In this document: positions 10,950 through 22,704 of the stretch, piece by piece
Position numbering within the stretch: position 1 is the first letter of the stretch
How the letters are laid out: every line of letters starts with the position of its first letter
DNA from: Talaromyces rugulosus
Lineage: Eukaryota; Ascomycota; Eurotiomycetes; Eurotiales; Trichocomaceae
Assembly (NCBI RefSeq): GCF_013368755.1
Contig: NC_049563.1
Span: forward strand, 4,774,001-4,838,000
Direction: 5' to 3'
DNA: 64,000 nucleotides
The notes under the pieces: model-generated
Databases searched by the model: none
What the model was told of the DNA's origin: nothing
The model's input: only the letters and a program-made list of their open reading frames with translations
Program-made: the position numbers and the translations under genes

Positions 10950-11875
10950 GGTCTGTGAGGCTATCGAGGCGATACGCGCTTGAAGTCTAGGGCAGGGGTG
11001 GTGTTGGATAGTCAAAGCTGGAGCAAGCCGCAGAGGTGCATGGTCGAATATACAGGCAGGGGTGAGTGGGTGATTAGCAGGCGCACCGAGAAGAGACAAT
11101 GACCTGCACTGCGGTACTAGGCCACGCCGATGATGCTTCTTCAGCGGTGGTTTTCTGCTCGGATGCTCTGCGAGGCCTCGGTGTTGACGGCGTTCAAAGT
11201 TCAAAATTGGGAGCTGAGGAGAACCGGCGATGCTTCAAGCTTGATTCGTACTCACGTGACCCGCTGTGCCGTCTCTGATAGGCCAGCCTCCTCCTCCCTT
11301 GCTGCGTCGATTTCATAGCTCAATGCATACTCTATGGCAATGACTCGAGGGAGATAGTCGCCTCAGCATAACCAGAAATCGCCCATACAAAGTGATGCTG
11401 TATTATGCTGGATTACCCTGGCGTCATCAATTAGCCTCGAGAGCGCATAGAACGGGCCTATGGATGCCAAGCGCGAGCTCCGCTTTTCCCTAGGAATTTG
11501 CGTACGCGCATTACCGCAACCACGATTATTTGTGACGGACATTAAATGCACAGGGACTCGCGGTTTTTGGCAGTCTGCATTGAATAACGGAAAATCGATA
11601 TATGACGAGCGTTTCAAATCTTGAATTGATGCTCTCAAAGAGCGGGATTTTCAGTCCAAATCTGTTTACCCTTAAAATGGCTCGTACCATCGTGTTCGTC
11701 TTGGATTGAAAATTACTATACACGTATTGTTACACCTTCTCCCCACTTCAACCCATCTCCGCCCATACAAGTTACCGAACACTGGATAACCGAGCAAGAA
11801 TAATCGATTAACCGCAAAACTTTTGGTAGTTTCAGGATATATTTTTTCTATCAGGGTGCATTGCTCGGATTGACA
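10950..11875. other. Divergent intergenic region before the FarA/CTF1-like activator
   Basis: This is a 926-bp head-to-head spacer with the promoters of the zinc-finger gene and the Zn2Cys6 gene. No coding potential with a recognisable domain is seen. The part near 11690-11870 is AT-rich. Confidence 0.55.
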
Positions 11876-14315
11876 ATGCGCAACCGAGCTAGCCCCCTGG
11901 TGCCGAAAACCCCGCCCAAAACAAGCACCAGGCAGAGAGCTAAGAGGGCATGCACTGAATGCAATGCACGCCGGGTTAGATGCGATGTCGTTCAAACGCA
12001 ACCATGCTCAAACTGTCAGTCAAGTGGAAGCAAGTGTGAGGTTGTTCCCTCGCGACGCGGACGGTGAGAGTGTATCTCCTGATAGTTTGTTTACTGGTGG
12101 TTCTGACAAGATCTTGGGCAGATATCCACGCAAGTCACGAGAGCAACGTGCGTCCGTAGGGACATCCATGCCAGAACCTGATAGTAACACTGGCCATATT
12201 GATGCTAGTTCAACTTCAGTGCAAATTGTGCAGGCCTCACCATCTGGTACTGGCAGCAGTGCCAGCGTGGATCCCGAGTCCGCATCTAACCACCACGTCC
12301 CAACCCCGGAGAGAGGGAACACGTTCTTTTTTGGGGAGTCAAATCTCCTTACATACGTGACTGGACCACCTTCTGGGAGCGATCCAGCTGGTAATGCAGA
12401 TTTTGCAAACAAACAGCGACTGTCTTATCCTTTGTCAACCACTCCGCGCGGACACATGGAGAACACAACATGCGACTATGTTGAACCAACCCGAGAAAAC
12501 TACTTGCGACAGAATGGCGCCTTCAATTTTCCAGAACCTGAAAACTGCCTCCCGGCAATCAGAGCTTATTTTGCTTGGTTTCATCCCTGTTTTCCCATTC
12601 TTGACCGAGCCGAGGTTGCTCACCGAATTAACACAAGGGATATTTCGCCACTCTTACTACAAGCTTTACTGTTCATTGGCACCAACTATTCCGATGAGCG
12701 ATCTGTATTGTTAATGGGATTCAAGGATCGTTCCGAAGCCAAATCTTTATTGTATAATCGGGCAAAATTACTTTTCGAAGCCGATTGGGAGCAAGATAAC
12801 ATCACAACACTACAAGCTTTATTCCTTATGAGTTTTTGGCGAGGCAGTCGGAGTACAGCTCGAGATGTTCGCTATTGGCTAGGAGTAGCAATTACTGAAG
12901 CGCAGTTGTGCGGTCTCCATCGATCGTAAGTAGAGATTCTTACTGTTCCATTGCAAACACGCTCAAGTGCAACCTTAGGACACGCTTTACGACGCGAAAC
13001 AATCGAACAGCGCGGCTGCGTCGAAGAATCTGGTGGTCCATATATGTACTATTTCTTGATACTATTGTTTGAATCGCAGCAAGCTGACAGGCCATAGGTT
13101 CGTGAGCTACAATCGTCTTCGTCGCTTGGCTTACCACGGCGGATCAGAGATGAAGACTGCGATATCGAGCCGCTCACAGCTGGCGATCTAGAGGAAGACT
13201 ATGATGGGTCTATTGCATCTTCTTTTGGTAGATGTGAGCCTGAGCATGTAGTTTATGTCTTGAAGATGACGCACATGGCTCGACTGCGTATGCATCTTTC
13301 AAATATGCCTTTTTTCCCAACGCCAATACTGATTAGTTTAAACAGTCGGAAGGGTGGTTGACATTCAGTTTGCGCCGAAGCGCCAATATGCAACCACGAC
13401 AGAAGATTTAGAGACAGTTAAACAAGAATTGGAAGAATGGAAAGACACCTTACCAGTTGGTATGCGCCCAGGGGCTAGTGAAGGAAATGTCTCTGTGTGG
13501 TCCAGCTTACTACACTTGTCATACAGGTTGGCTTGCTTTCCCTTTTTCTCATTGCTATTTAAAAGAACGAATTTTAACAGACCCTAGTCACCTACGGATC
13601 TTGATTCATCGAAATGGCTTTCTGCGGAATCAGAGAGCTCAAGACGATCGAGACAAGCAAGCTGCCACTGCTGCCGCAAACCAAATCAGCAGGATTGCAG
13701 AGGATATGCTTTCACAGCAAACCATCCAATACGGCCAAATGCATCTGTAAGTATTCCACTTCCGTGTTTTTCAAAATTCTACTAATGAATACCTTTTTAT
13801 GTAGTATCACCGGGTTATTTGCAGCGCTCTGTATACATGTCATCAACATCCGAACAACCGACGGTGTAAATAAGCGATTAGCAGAAAACCGTGCTCAAAT
13901 ATGCTTGCTAGGGCTGAATGAGATCCAAAAGTATTGGCGAGTTAACAACCTTGTTCTCGACTTCTTCTTTCAATACCTAGATGATTCCACTGCTAGAATC
14001 CTACTCGCTGCCGACACCGAACGCCAGGGGTTCGGAAAGGCTTCTATCGCCTCGTCTGCACGACATCCAGACATGCTCACAGAAAGTGGAGGCCCTACAG
14101 TGCCTCAGAATGCAACTCAAATCACGCCCCAGGAAAACCCGATGTCATTCCCATCATCGACTGCAGATGCGCCTGGACCTCCGGAGGATCAATATTGGAA
14201 TTTCGTACGGATGAATTGGGAGGGTGATGAGAATAACCCTGCGAATAGCGACCTCGGTTTTCTTTGGGATGCGCAACTTTATGCTAACCTGGATTTCCTC
14301 GAGAAATGTATATGA
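11876..14315 (+). CDS. Zn2Cys6 transcription factor, FarA/CTF1-like
   Basis: Seven exons (11876-12063, 12122-12925, 12979-13045, 13098-13287, 13346-13526, 13588-13746, 13805-14315) with six introns of 52-61 bp give 699 aa. The zinc cluster is C26-x2-C29-x6-C36-x7-C44-x2-C47-x6-C54, followed by RRGRYPRKSREQ, the basic linker style of FarA/FarB/CTF1-beta regulators. A fungal middle homology region starts near residue 190 (PAIRAYFAWFHPCFPILDR) and includes GLHRS...RRRIWWSIYVRE and GLPRRIRDEDCDIEPL. Family members activate fatty-acid, cutin or short-chain acid catabolism. The gene points toward the permease gene (convergent) and could control the acid-handling genes to its right, but this is inference. 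Confidence 0.9.
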
Positions 14316-15036
14316 TTTATTATCGTTCTGGAAAGGAATGAATGTACTAGTATTGATCTCAATCGAAAACTTCGAAAAGTAGTAGATTTATGGCGACGAA
14401 TAAGTTATTTATTATATTCTCTACGAAAATACGCCGTTCAAAGAAAATCAGTACCCGTGATTACTTGTTGTAGCTCTCTTACCCGTTTTAGTAATAAAGT
14501 GAATTTACCCTGATGGGAATGACGTAAATTTGACATATCGCAAGAGCATGTTCTAAACTTGGATTTATTAGTTAGCCGATATATTATGTGAATGACATCA
14601 ACACTAAATCCGAACGATTGAACCGTAACTAGGACTCTGGTTGTTGATTCACCATCTAGCCGAAACGGCTATATGAGAAAGCTTTAAACTCGGTAATACT
14701 TGAGAACTTAATCAATTAATATGACACACATTGCAAAGTTCTTCTACATACGATTTAAGTGAGACATTGGCCAGTACGGTTGCCTTTTGAACTTCAATAT
14801 TAAGAACTACCAGGTCATGTACTTAAACTTAGGGCGATATATGCTATATTATCTATTGTAACGGCTGTATATATGTAATCTATAGTGTATAGCGTATTAA
14901 TATATCAAATCCTGCACATCTAGTCTCAATATGTAGCGTCCAAATCATCATCGACTTGAAATATGGCCCACATAAGTATAATATCGATTCACATGTCAAC
15001 AATTGACCAATGCCGCTTTATACTAGATCCATGATC
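14316..15036. other. AT-rich convergent intergenic region
   Basis: It lies between the 3' ends of the activator gene and the permease gene. It is very AT-rich with no long frame, consistent with terminator/polyadenylation DNA. Nothing else is seen. Confidence 0.6.
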
Positions 15037-16864
15037 CTAGATCGTATACCGAAATGCAGGATGTTTATGGCCCAGCCAATGCTCACTTCCTTCGCCGAGC
15101 CGGTGATCTCGCAAACCATTTTCTCGCTGTTTGTTCTCCCATCGACAATAGAAGATTTGTAGAATGACGGTGATGACGCAGAGCACGAGAGAGCCCAAAC
15201 TCACAGAGTGTCCCAACGTGTAGTCAGGTCTGGTCGCAATGTTAGTCAATGAACTGGCTCTTAATATTTAAATATTGAAAGACTAAGATCTTACGCATCT
15301 TGTGATAGATAAATAAATGTAGCAATAAATGCGGAACAGTTAGCAAAGGCAATCTGAAACCCAATGCCTGTTGCCCGAACATAATGAGGCGCCAAATTGT
15401 TGGATAACCATCCCTAGAAAGAAAAATAACGACGTCAGTTGGAAACACTTTTAATTTTTAGGTTTACATTTGTTGTCAAACGTACCATGATCATGGGAGA
15501 GCCCGGGTATACTCCAATAGCAACTAGAAATGTACCTCCATAACGAACACTGTTCGCCTTGGAGGCAAGAAGCATAGTATACCCAGCCATGGCCAGGATA
15601 CAACATACAACCATAATTGGACCTCGCGCCTTAATCTTATCCGAGAGGGTAGATGTCAGAAGGACTAGGATAAAAGCTGCAATGTTTGGTGGCACTGTGA
15701 ACAATTGAGCTGTGGTCGATTTGTACCCCATTCCCGAGATAATAGACGGCAAGAAGAGGGAGTAGCTCTATATTTCTCTCGTTAGTAAGTAATTCCTCTC
15801 AACTATTCTTTATCTTTGTTTTGAGAAAGACAGAGTGCTAAAGGTCCAACTTACATAGAGCGGAATCAAGAGAAAAAACCAAGAAAAGGAGGAAAGCCAA
15901 GTCTGCGGAGAGAGCATGGCCATGCGTACCCAGTGCCAATTGAAATGTTCTTCATTGACGTTCTCGACATTAGTGGCACCATGGGAATCTTGAATCATGC
16001 GCTGCAGCGCCACAGCTCTTTCATCCTCGGTCAGAAACTTGGCCTCTGCAGGAGTATGAGGCATTGTAAAGAAGCAAATAATGCCAAAAATCGTTGTAAT
16101 AATTCCCTCAACTATGAAAATTATATTAATAATGGAATTACTGCAGCTTAGCAGTTAAGCACTCACTGAAAAAGATCCAAGGCCAGTTGTTATAGCCGCC
16201 ATGTTCGATTTTAGCCAAGCCAGTTGCTAAAAGCCCACCAAATGCACCACTCAATGGAGCAGCACAGTAAAACAAACCGATACGATAAAGCATTTGATGA
16301 CGGCGGTAGAACATGGCCAAGTATACAACCATGCCTCCCAGTAAGCCGCCTTCGCAGAGTCCAAGGGCTAAACGGGCGACTACCAGACCGGAAAATGACT
16401 TTGTAAAGCCCAGAAAGGTGCTGGTTAGACCCCAAGCAGTAATCAAACCGGGAAGGAAAATCCCTGCACGGACGTGTTTGACAGCCCAATTGCTGGGCAC
16501 GTCAACCAAGATGTAAGGAATATAGAAAACGACGAGGGCAATGTTGAACTTGTTGCCGTCCAGACCCAGGTCCTCGATAAGACCATCGATCTTTGCGTTC
16601 CCAATATTACTTCTATCGATAAACGCGAATAGCCTGTAGAGATCCCAAAGAAGTCAGTTCTTGACGATGATCTATCCCAGCTGGAGAGCCAACACACCAT
16701 ATGCCGAAGAGCCAAGGAACGATATGGCGGTCGAACTTGCGGTCCAAAATCTTGTCTATATGGTCTGGGATTTCAAATAGTGATTGATCTTGCCGTATTA
16801 CCTCTAAATGGCTATTCTCCGGTTTCGGAAGCTCAATTGCTTCTTCGTTCGGCATGGTTGTCAT
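15037..16864 (-). CDS. MFS anion:cation symporter, Dal5 (allantoate/nicotinate permease) family
   Basis: Six exons (16864-16698, 16633-16167, 16111-15855, 15767-15486, 15413-15295, 15229-15037) with introns of 55-87 bp give 494 aa, a typical length. After a cytoplasmic N-tail, the joined exons give GIWLFAFIDRSNIGNAKIDGL, the signature of the first transmembrane segment and loop of the ACS/Dal5 family. RLALGLCEGG marks TM4 and GWLSNNLAPHYVRATG marks the later conserved loop; about 12 membrane segments can be traced. Members import organic anions such as allantoate, nicotinate, pantothenate or dicarboxylates across the plasma membrane. The substrate is unknown here; nearby CoA-dependent genes suggest a carboxylate. 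Confidence 0.92.
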
Positions 16865-17586
16865 GTTTGCGAGACGAAGTTCCGCATGAGAACCTCAGGC
16901 AACGGGATCAGATTGCAGAAGGAAACACTGAAGCGGTGGCTAAACACAGAAGTAACGAATACTTATTTATAATAAATTCGGGGTCTCCTCCGGTGCAGTG
17001 CTCAGGTCCCATATTTTACTCATACATGTACCCCGCATAATTCCCCAGAGCTCAACCGTAACCAGCCTGGTTTTCCCCGTATAACCGGTCTGTGCATGTA
17101 TTGGAGAATGAATATGCCCCTTGATTGGTCCCTGGCCTTATTTTTCTACAAGCATATAGCCTATGCAAATTGGTGGCCCCAGTGTGTAGCCATGCCTCTT
17201 AAATGATATCGCCAGGCGTCAACATGTCCAGAAAAAATATTTATTATTAAATGTATCCCGTGGCGGATTTTTACGGCGAAAAATATAGGGAATGGCTAAC
17301 TGTAATCCATAACCAGGGTGGGAGGTTATGTAGTTGACGGATAGAGTTATCACCCCCTGAAATTTTAATATTGAATAAATATCAAGAAAAATTAATATTA
17401 ATGATGGTGTTTTTAATGAATATACTTCAACTGGATTGAAATCAAGAAACTGAATTTGGTCTCAATTCTGCTTAATGATATCGCATTTTTATAGATCATT
17501 GATGCACAACTTATATTGTTTAAAATTACTATTTTATAATCCTAACTTTTTCTGTATGACACTATCGGCTCCATATATATTAAGTA
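16865..17586. other. Intergenic region upstream of the permease
   Basis: This is the promoter side of the permease gene and the 3' side of the surface glycoprotein gene. The half near 17220-17580 is extremely AT-rich. No gene is recognised. Confidence 0.55.
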
Positions 17587-18426
17587 TTATTTGGAGAGTG
17601 CAGGCATCTCAACTGGCTCAGAGGGTAACTTTAGCGATGTGTCCGCAAGCTCATTGAGAGGAGCGGAAGTATATGACGGATTATGTTCATACATGTTTAC
17701 CAGCGAATCCCGTGCAGGTTGTTTCTCCATCGGCTCGACAGTAGGATTCTTTTGTTTTCGCCGTGAATACAATATGCCAGCCGCAAAGGCAGCAACGACG
17801 GCAACTGGGACAGCGACACCAATTCCAGCCTTCGCACCCGTCGATAGACCGTGTGAAGATTGGGAAGCCTCTGTACTAGGCGATGAGGTCGGTGTCGGTG
17901 TACTTAAAGCAGTGGTTGACGTTGAAATTGGCGATGACGGCACGTAGGTTGGGGTTGCTATCGACACAGAGGTTGTGGTGGGAGGTTCCGTCAAGTTGAA
18001 AGCAAGGGTATACGTGTTCTCCTCAGTCCCTGATGAATACTCCCCAGCAGAGGGGAACTCCATCCAGAACTGGTTGGACTTGGTGAGATTTAGGTTACGG
18101 ATTTCGATGGTCCAATTGTATGACCACCTACCGGCCTTGTTTCCTAAAACCTTTGTTAGCTATAGCATGTGGGTAATTGAAAACAGTAAAAGCTCACGAA
18201 AGATATAAAACCCATCGCTAGTTCCACCGCCTTGATATAGAAGTAGGTCAAGTGACATGGACTCGCTGTCCGTTGTTGATCCCCACTTGATATCTAGGGT
18301 GTCGCCGATGGTATATACGGGATTGGTGGATGGATGAATGTTTTGATTCGGAGGGTTGAGGAAGTAGTATTCGCTGTAGACCTGTACGACGAAGAGCAAC
18401 CATAGATACCATATGTTCGGTGCCAT
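17587..18426 (-). CDS. Single-pass cell-surface glycoprotein, Ser/Thr-rich
   Basis: Two exons (18426-18198, 18143-17587) with a 54-bp intron give 261 aa. The protein has a signal peptide (about 18 residues). An extracellular domain follows, with features of secreted fungal Ig-like proteins (YTIGDTLDIKWGS, then WSYNWTIEI) and several N-glycosylation sequons. Next come a Ser/Thr/Pro stalk (about residues 125-165), one membrane helix (GIGVAVPVAVVAAFAAGIL) and a 55-residue cytoplasmic tail starting with basic YSRRKQK. The architecture resembles wall-stress or adhesion-type proteins. No ligand or pathway can be assigned. An upstream frame continues past the ATG but does not begin with a better start. 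Confidence 0.75.
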
Positions 18427-19349
18427 GTCCTCGAGGAGTTGTGAAGTGATGTTTGTACGGGTGTGTAAATCTGGTGTGTTGTATATGCGGACATGGAAAA
18501 TCCAAGGAGTTCCATTTGCAAAATAAATTCCGAGAATCAGCTGCTCATTTGAATCCTTGTTTGCGCTAGAGCTATAAATGTAGTAACGATCTTCCTCCTC
18601 TTTGTTGTTAGGCAGCGCCGCAGCATGATAGCGACCGACCAAGGCTTAGAAATGCTATTTAAAATCACTGCTGGTGTTGGTTGGGCCCACCGTTAGTTGT
18701 GTTTTCTTGTAGGGCGCGGTGCATTAGGGCATAATTTAGTTGACGAATAGCGCGGTATTTAAAATTGAATTACTGATTTGAGGAAAGAGAATGTGGCGCT
18801 GTGCAGAACCTCGCTATCCACCATGCGACTAACATTGCCATTTCATTGTCCAATTGCTAATCCTCCGAAGTTAGTGTTGACTGTGCAATTTCGCTAATCC
18901 CAGTTCAACCAGAGTCGGCTTCTACTACGAGATCACCGTGCATAATAATAATGGATACCAACTCAGGAGAGAGATAGCATACCATTAAGAAGCGAAGACC
19001 AATACATAGTCAACACCGTCCTCCTAGAGTTCAGTGAGTCATTGCTTCTAGAACCAGTATTTTCATCGGGGAAGCAGACAATTCCACAGTCCTAAAAGTA
19101 CCTGGTGGGGGGATATGTGTAAACGTGAAATTGAACGGCAGCTGCCCGAAACCGTTGGCCCTAGTGATCATTGGATTAAGGAGTGCTTCTAGTAACGGGT
19201 TAACTTGGGGCGTCCTGCTAAAGCAACATTAGCTAGGTACTTTTCAGAGTTAGATACTACATTTCTCTTATTTAATTACGGACACCAGTTATTTTAGATG
19301 CAATTTTTGAGAAAATAACGAATAACCGATCTACAGTATCCTCCTATAA
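18427..19349. other. Intergenic region without recognisable genes
   Basis: A 923-bp spacer between two minus-strand genes. It contains the promoter of the surface glycoprotein gene. No long conserved frame or repeat is visible. Confidence 0.55.
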
Positions 19350-20393
19350 TTACTTGCTACCGCGAGAAGCAATTTCGTGCATGTAGCCCTGCCACTCTCC
19401 GGTTTCCTTCAGTAGAATTGGGATTTCATCCTCCACCAAGGACTGCAAGGTTTTCTTCTCTCGAGGCTTCCATCCTAAACCTCGAAGGCGATTTGCTCTG
19501 CTTCTGGAATTGGAGCCAATCACACTTCCGGAACCCCCTCCAAAAAGATCACCATAGTTCTCAGGTGGTATTGTCTTTGGCTCTGGGTCCTTGATGCGAC
19601 TAGCCTGGTAAAGAGCGCGCCCTATTTCGGCCGAGCATTCTCCCCAAGAGAGCTCCTCGCCATTCTCACAGAACCAGTATGGATTTGTATTAACATTATT
19701 AGCGCTGGTCTGCTCCATCCAATGCAGCAATGTCATGTAGCCTCTTGCCAGATCAGCAACGTGAATTTGATTCCAAACGGAGAGACCTTTGCCGATCTGA
19801 CCAGCATAGCCGTGTTTAAGCGAGTATCTGACGATTGCTGGAAGCTGAATCGAAAGTCTCCGGTCTCGATTGCTCACGCCATAGATGAGCGGAGGAATCA
19901 TGATGGCCAATTTTGCTTTATCCCCGAGTTTGGTTCTCGCGCTCACGATGGCCAAGTCTATTAGGCGATGATCGGCAGTTTCTGGAAGTGCATCTATCAT
20001 GGCAGGATTTTCGTCGTCATAAACAACGTCGCTTCCATGTTCACCTGTGGCGGTGTCACTGAGTAGACTCGCACCGCTAGTATGGATATAGATAGTGCTT
20101 AATCCGCTCGCCGCTCGGCCAGAAATTCCGGTTAAAACCGCTTGAACAGATGGAAGGTGATCTGCAGTTGCAGAGTGAATGATAATGTCATGTAGCGTAG
20201 TTTGCTTTTGGATAACAGCTGAGTCTTCCAATGTACCTAGTGCCGTGGTGATGCCCAGTTGGTGGAACGAAGCTGCGACCGACTCACGACGAACTAGAAC
20301 AGTGATATTGTTGTAACCATCTTTGAGCAGGTTCGACAGGATTTCTCCCCCGATGAAACCGGGGCCGATCAGAAAGACGCTTCCTTTGGACAT
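19350..20393 (-). CDS. NAD(P)-binding Rossmann oxidoreductase (NmrA/epimerase-like)
   Basis: An intronless gene of 347 aa. The N-terminus VFLIGPGFIGGEIL is a beta-alpha-beta dinucleotide-binding motif of the GxxGxxG type. It is followed by ITVLVRR, whose Arg pair suggests NADPH preference. The segment HTSGASLL and the later LIYG resemble extended short-chain dehydrogenases, but the canonical YxxxK is not obvious, so it may be an atypical reductase or an NmrA-like sensor. The conserved tail LRGLGWKPRE is typical of fungal 'NAD-dependent epimerase/dehydratase' proteins. It sits directly downstream of the acyl-CoA dehydrogenase gene on the same strand (439-bp gap). Confidence 0.8.
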   Translation of the reverse strand: MSKGSVFLIGPGFIGGEILSNLLKDGYNNITVLVRRESVAASFHQLGITTALGTLEDSAVIQKQTTLHDIIIHSATADHLPSVQAVLTGISGRAASGLSTIYIHTSGASLLSDTATGEHGSDVVYDDENPAMIDALPETADHRLIDLAIVSARTKLGDKAKLAIMIPPLIYGVSNRDRRLSIQLPAIVRYSLKHGYAGQIGKGLSVWNQIHVADLARGYMTLLHWMEQTSANNVNTNPYWFCENGEELSWGECSAEIGRALYQASRIKDPEPKTIPPENYGDLFGGGSGSVIGSNSRSRANRLRGLGWKPREKKTLQSLVEDEIPILLKETGEWQGYMHEIASRGSK

Positions 20394-20832
20394 GATGGAT
20401 CAACGAGCTTCTCCTTGTAATGAGAGGACTTTTGACTATGAGAACCAATACTTTCGCTGGCTATTAAATTCCTTAACCAAGAAATCACTGTTTTTATAGT
20501 TCTCACATTTTCATAGGTTAGTAATACGGAACTAGTGGGAGGCGGGATACGGATACATTGATGTGTAACCATGCATAATCAACCCGGGAAACTTTCTGGT
20601 AATCTTCCCTTTATTATTAGTTTGTCTAGTAAATATTTTATAAAGATAAGTAGCAACGAGACTCTGAGTCGGTGGCGCTATACGGTACTTAATTGGATAG
20701 TATATGTATGATCTAATTATATCATCTCGGTTGCAAACAAAACGGATACCGAAGCATTCAAATGTTATGTCAACTGGTGCCTTTCCTAGTACATGTGAAA
20801 TAAGGACATGGCCCATCCATTTTTCCAGCTTG
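20394..20832. other. Intergenic region between oxidoreductase and acyl-CoA dehydrogenase genes
   Basis: A 439-bp tandem spacer, AT-rich. No motif or gene is recognised. Confidence 0.5.
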
Positions 20833-22255
20833 TTAGTAGCTTCTAGGTAGCTGTAGCACCTTCTCACTGATGTAGTTCAGGATCATTTCACGGCTAACAG
20901 GAGCAATGCGCGGCACAAAACATTCTCGTAACCATCTTTCGACATCATACTCCACAGCATAGCCCATGCCCCCATGTGTCATAACGGCACGCTCGCAGGC
21001 AGTGTATGCAGCCTCAGCAGCGAGGTACTTGGCACTGTTACAAGCAGTCCCGACAGCCTGGAAGGAGATCGAGCTATCTGTTTTGGAGGCATCATACATC
21101 CGAGCAGCGTGATATGTCGCCAGCTTGGCTGCTTCAAGTCTCATATAAGCGTCGGCAAGAGGGTGGGCAATGGCCTGGTTCTTGCCAATGGGCCGCCCAA
21201 AAACGTTTCGCTCTTGAGCATACTGCGAAGCCCTTTCTAGAGCGACATATCCGAGTCCGAGAGCTTCTCCTGCTAATAGACACCGTTCGGCATTCATACC
21301 GTGAAGAATCACCTTGAAACCATCGCTTTCTTTCCCAATCAGAGAACCGGCAGGTATTTCATAGTTGTCGAAGAAAACTTCATTTGCGTCAACGGCGCGG
21401 CCTCCCATCTTTTTGATTTTCTTCAACTCCAAGCCGGGGCGACTACGATCCAAGTCAATAGCAAACATAGAGAGGCCTTCATTAGGCTTCTTAGTTTCAT
21501 CCAAGGGAGTCGTGCGAGCCAACAAGATCATGACTGATGCTACTTGTGCACAAGTAATCCAGATCTTCTGACCAGAAACAAGATACGAGTTGCCGTCTTT
21601 GGATTTTGTCGCTGTGGTTGTCAACCGGAGCGTATCAAGACCGGTATTAGGCTCGGTGACGCCAAAACATGTCCGCCACTTGCCGCTGATGATATTTGGG
21701 ATGGTCCTTTCGACCTGTTCCTTGGTGCCAAATTTTGCCAATGGCTGGGTTGCGTAGACATTCGCGTGAATTGACTGGGCACCTGCCATGCCTGCACCGG
21801 ACTGAGTGATCGTTTGCATCATCATTGTTGCCTCGGAAATTCCTGGATAAAGACTTTAGCCCTACTTCATATTATTTTTAAAAAGGCGCTGCTCTTGTAC
21901 CTAACCCAGACCCGCCGAGCTCTTCCGGGAGCGCAATTCCAAGCCAGCCATCCTTTGCCAAAGCCGCGTGAAATTCCTTTGGATCTTTTTCATGCTGATC
22001 GCATTCCTGCCAGTACGTCGACGGGAAATTGGAGCAGATCTGTGAGACCGCTTCACGTACAGTTAATTGTTCCTCAGTAAATCCAGCCAGGTCCATTATT
22101 TGCCGGTGACTGGATGTTGAGAAGCGCGAGCGATACAATGTGGTGTTATTCCATGGCTTTTGTTGTACGCATTGTGCTATTGCCCATCGCGAAGTTGTAA
22201 TTGTGGATCTTGAAACGTGCTTGACCAAGAAGCCTGCACCGCGGGAGGTGGCCAT
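20833..22255 (-). CDS. Acyl-CoA dehydrogenase, probably mitochondrial
   Basis: Two exons (22255-21901, 21842-20833) with a 58-bp intron give 454 aa. The first 55 residues are rich in Arg/Ser/Thr with few acids, consistent with mitochondrial import. The flavoprotein core is complete: GIALPEELGGSGLG, CFGVTEPNTGLD, GQKIWITCAQVAS (FAD/substrate region), RNVFGRPIGKNQAIAHPLAD and THGGMGYAVEYDVERWLRE. The canonical YEGT(N/S)-type segment that holds the catalytic Glu in medium/short-chain enzymes is replaced by IAPVSREM, so the base must lie elsewhere or the substrate class differs; bacterial relatives share this ending. It is divergent from a CoA-transferase gene with a shared 449-bp promoter, suggesting that the two act in sequence on one CoA thioester. 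Confidence 0.92.
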
Positions 22256-22704
22256 TTTGAAGTCATACGAAGCTGCATTCAAACTTGTTACTGACTGCAA
22301 CAAGACATGCTCATATGTTTGGAGAGCTGTTTATTAAAAGCTATCTGCGGCTTGGACGATCAAGGGTGCATTTGATGGTGGTTCACATAAGCAAGCATAA
22401 AGCCGATTAAACTGCGCGATCCCGTTCGGCTTTCGACCCGATGGCTGTTCCTCCAATTAGATCAACGGTGCCGGTTTTTAAAGTAAATGCGGAGTAACCC
22501 CACAATTAATGCTGTTATATAGCCGAATAGTCGGTGATACGTATTACTATCAGCATGTCGAAAGACCGAGCAATGCCGAAGCGTTACTCCAACTCCGCAT
22601 TGACTTGGTCTAGTCGATGTGATTCATCGTTTGTAAATAGAAAGAGTACTCACATACTTTTCCGCTGCTATCATTGACAAAAACCGTCTCAAAGAAACGC
22701 GGCG
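22256..22704. promoter_or_regulatory. Shared promoter of acyl-CoA dehydrogenase and CoA-transferase, with inverted GCGGAGT elements
   Basis: This head-to-head region contains AATGCGGAGTAACC at about 22486-22499 and, on the other strand, CAATGCGGAGTTGGAGTAAC at about 22583-22602. The two copies are inverted around the centre of the promoter. They share TGCGGAGT and GGAGTAAC and contain CGG triplets of the kind bound by Zn2Cys6 factors. The function is inferred from position only. Confidence 0.4.
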
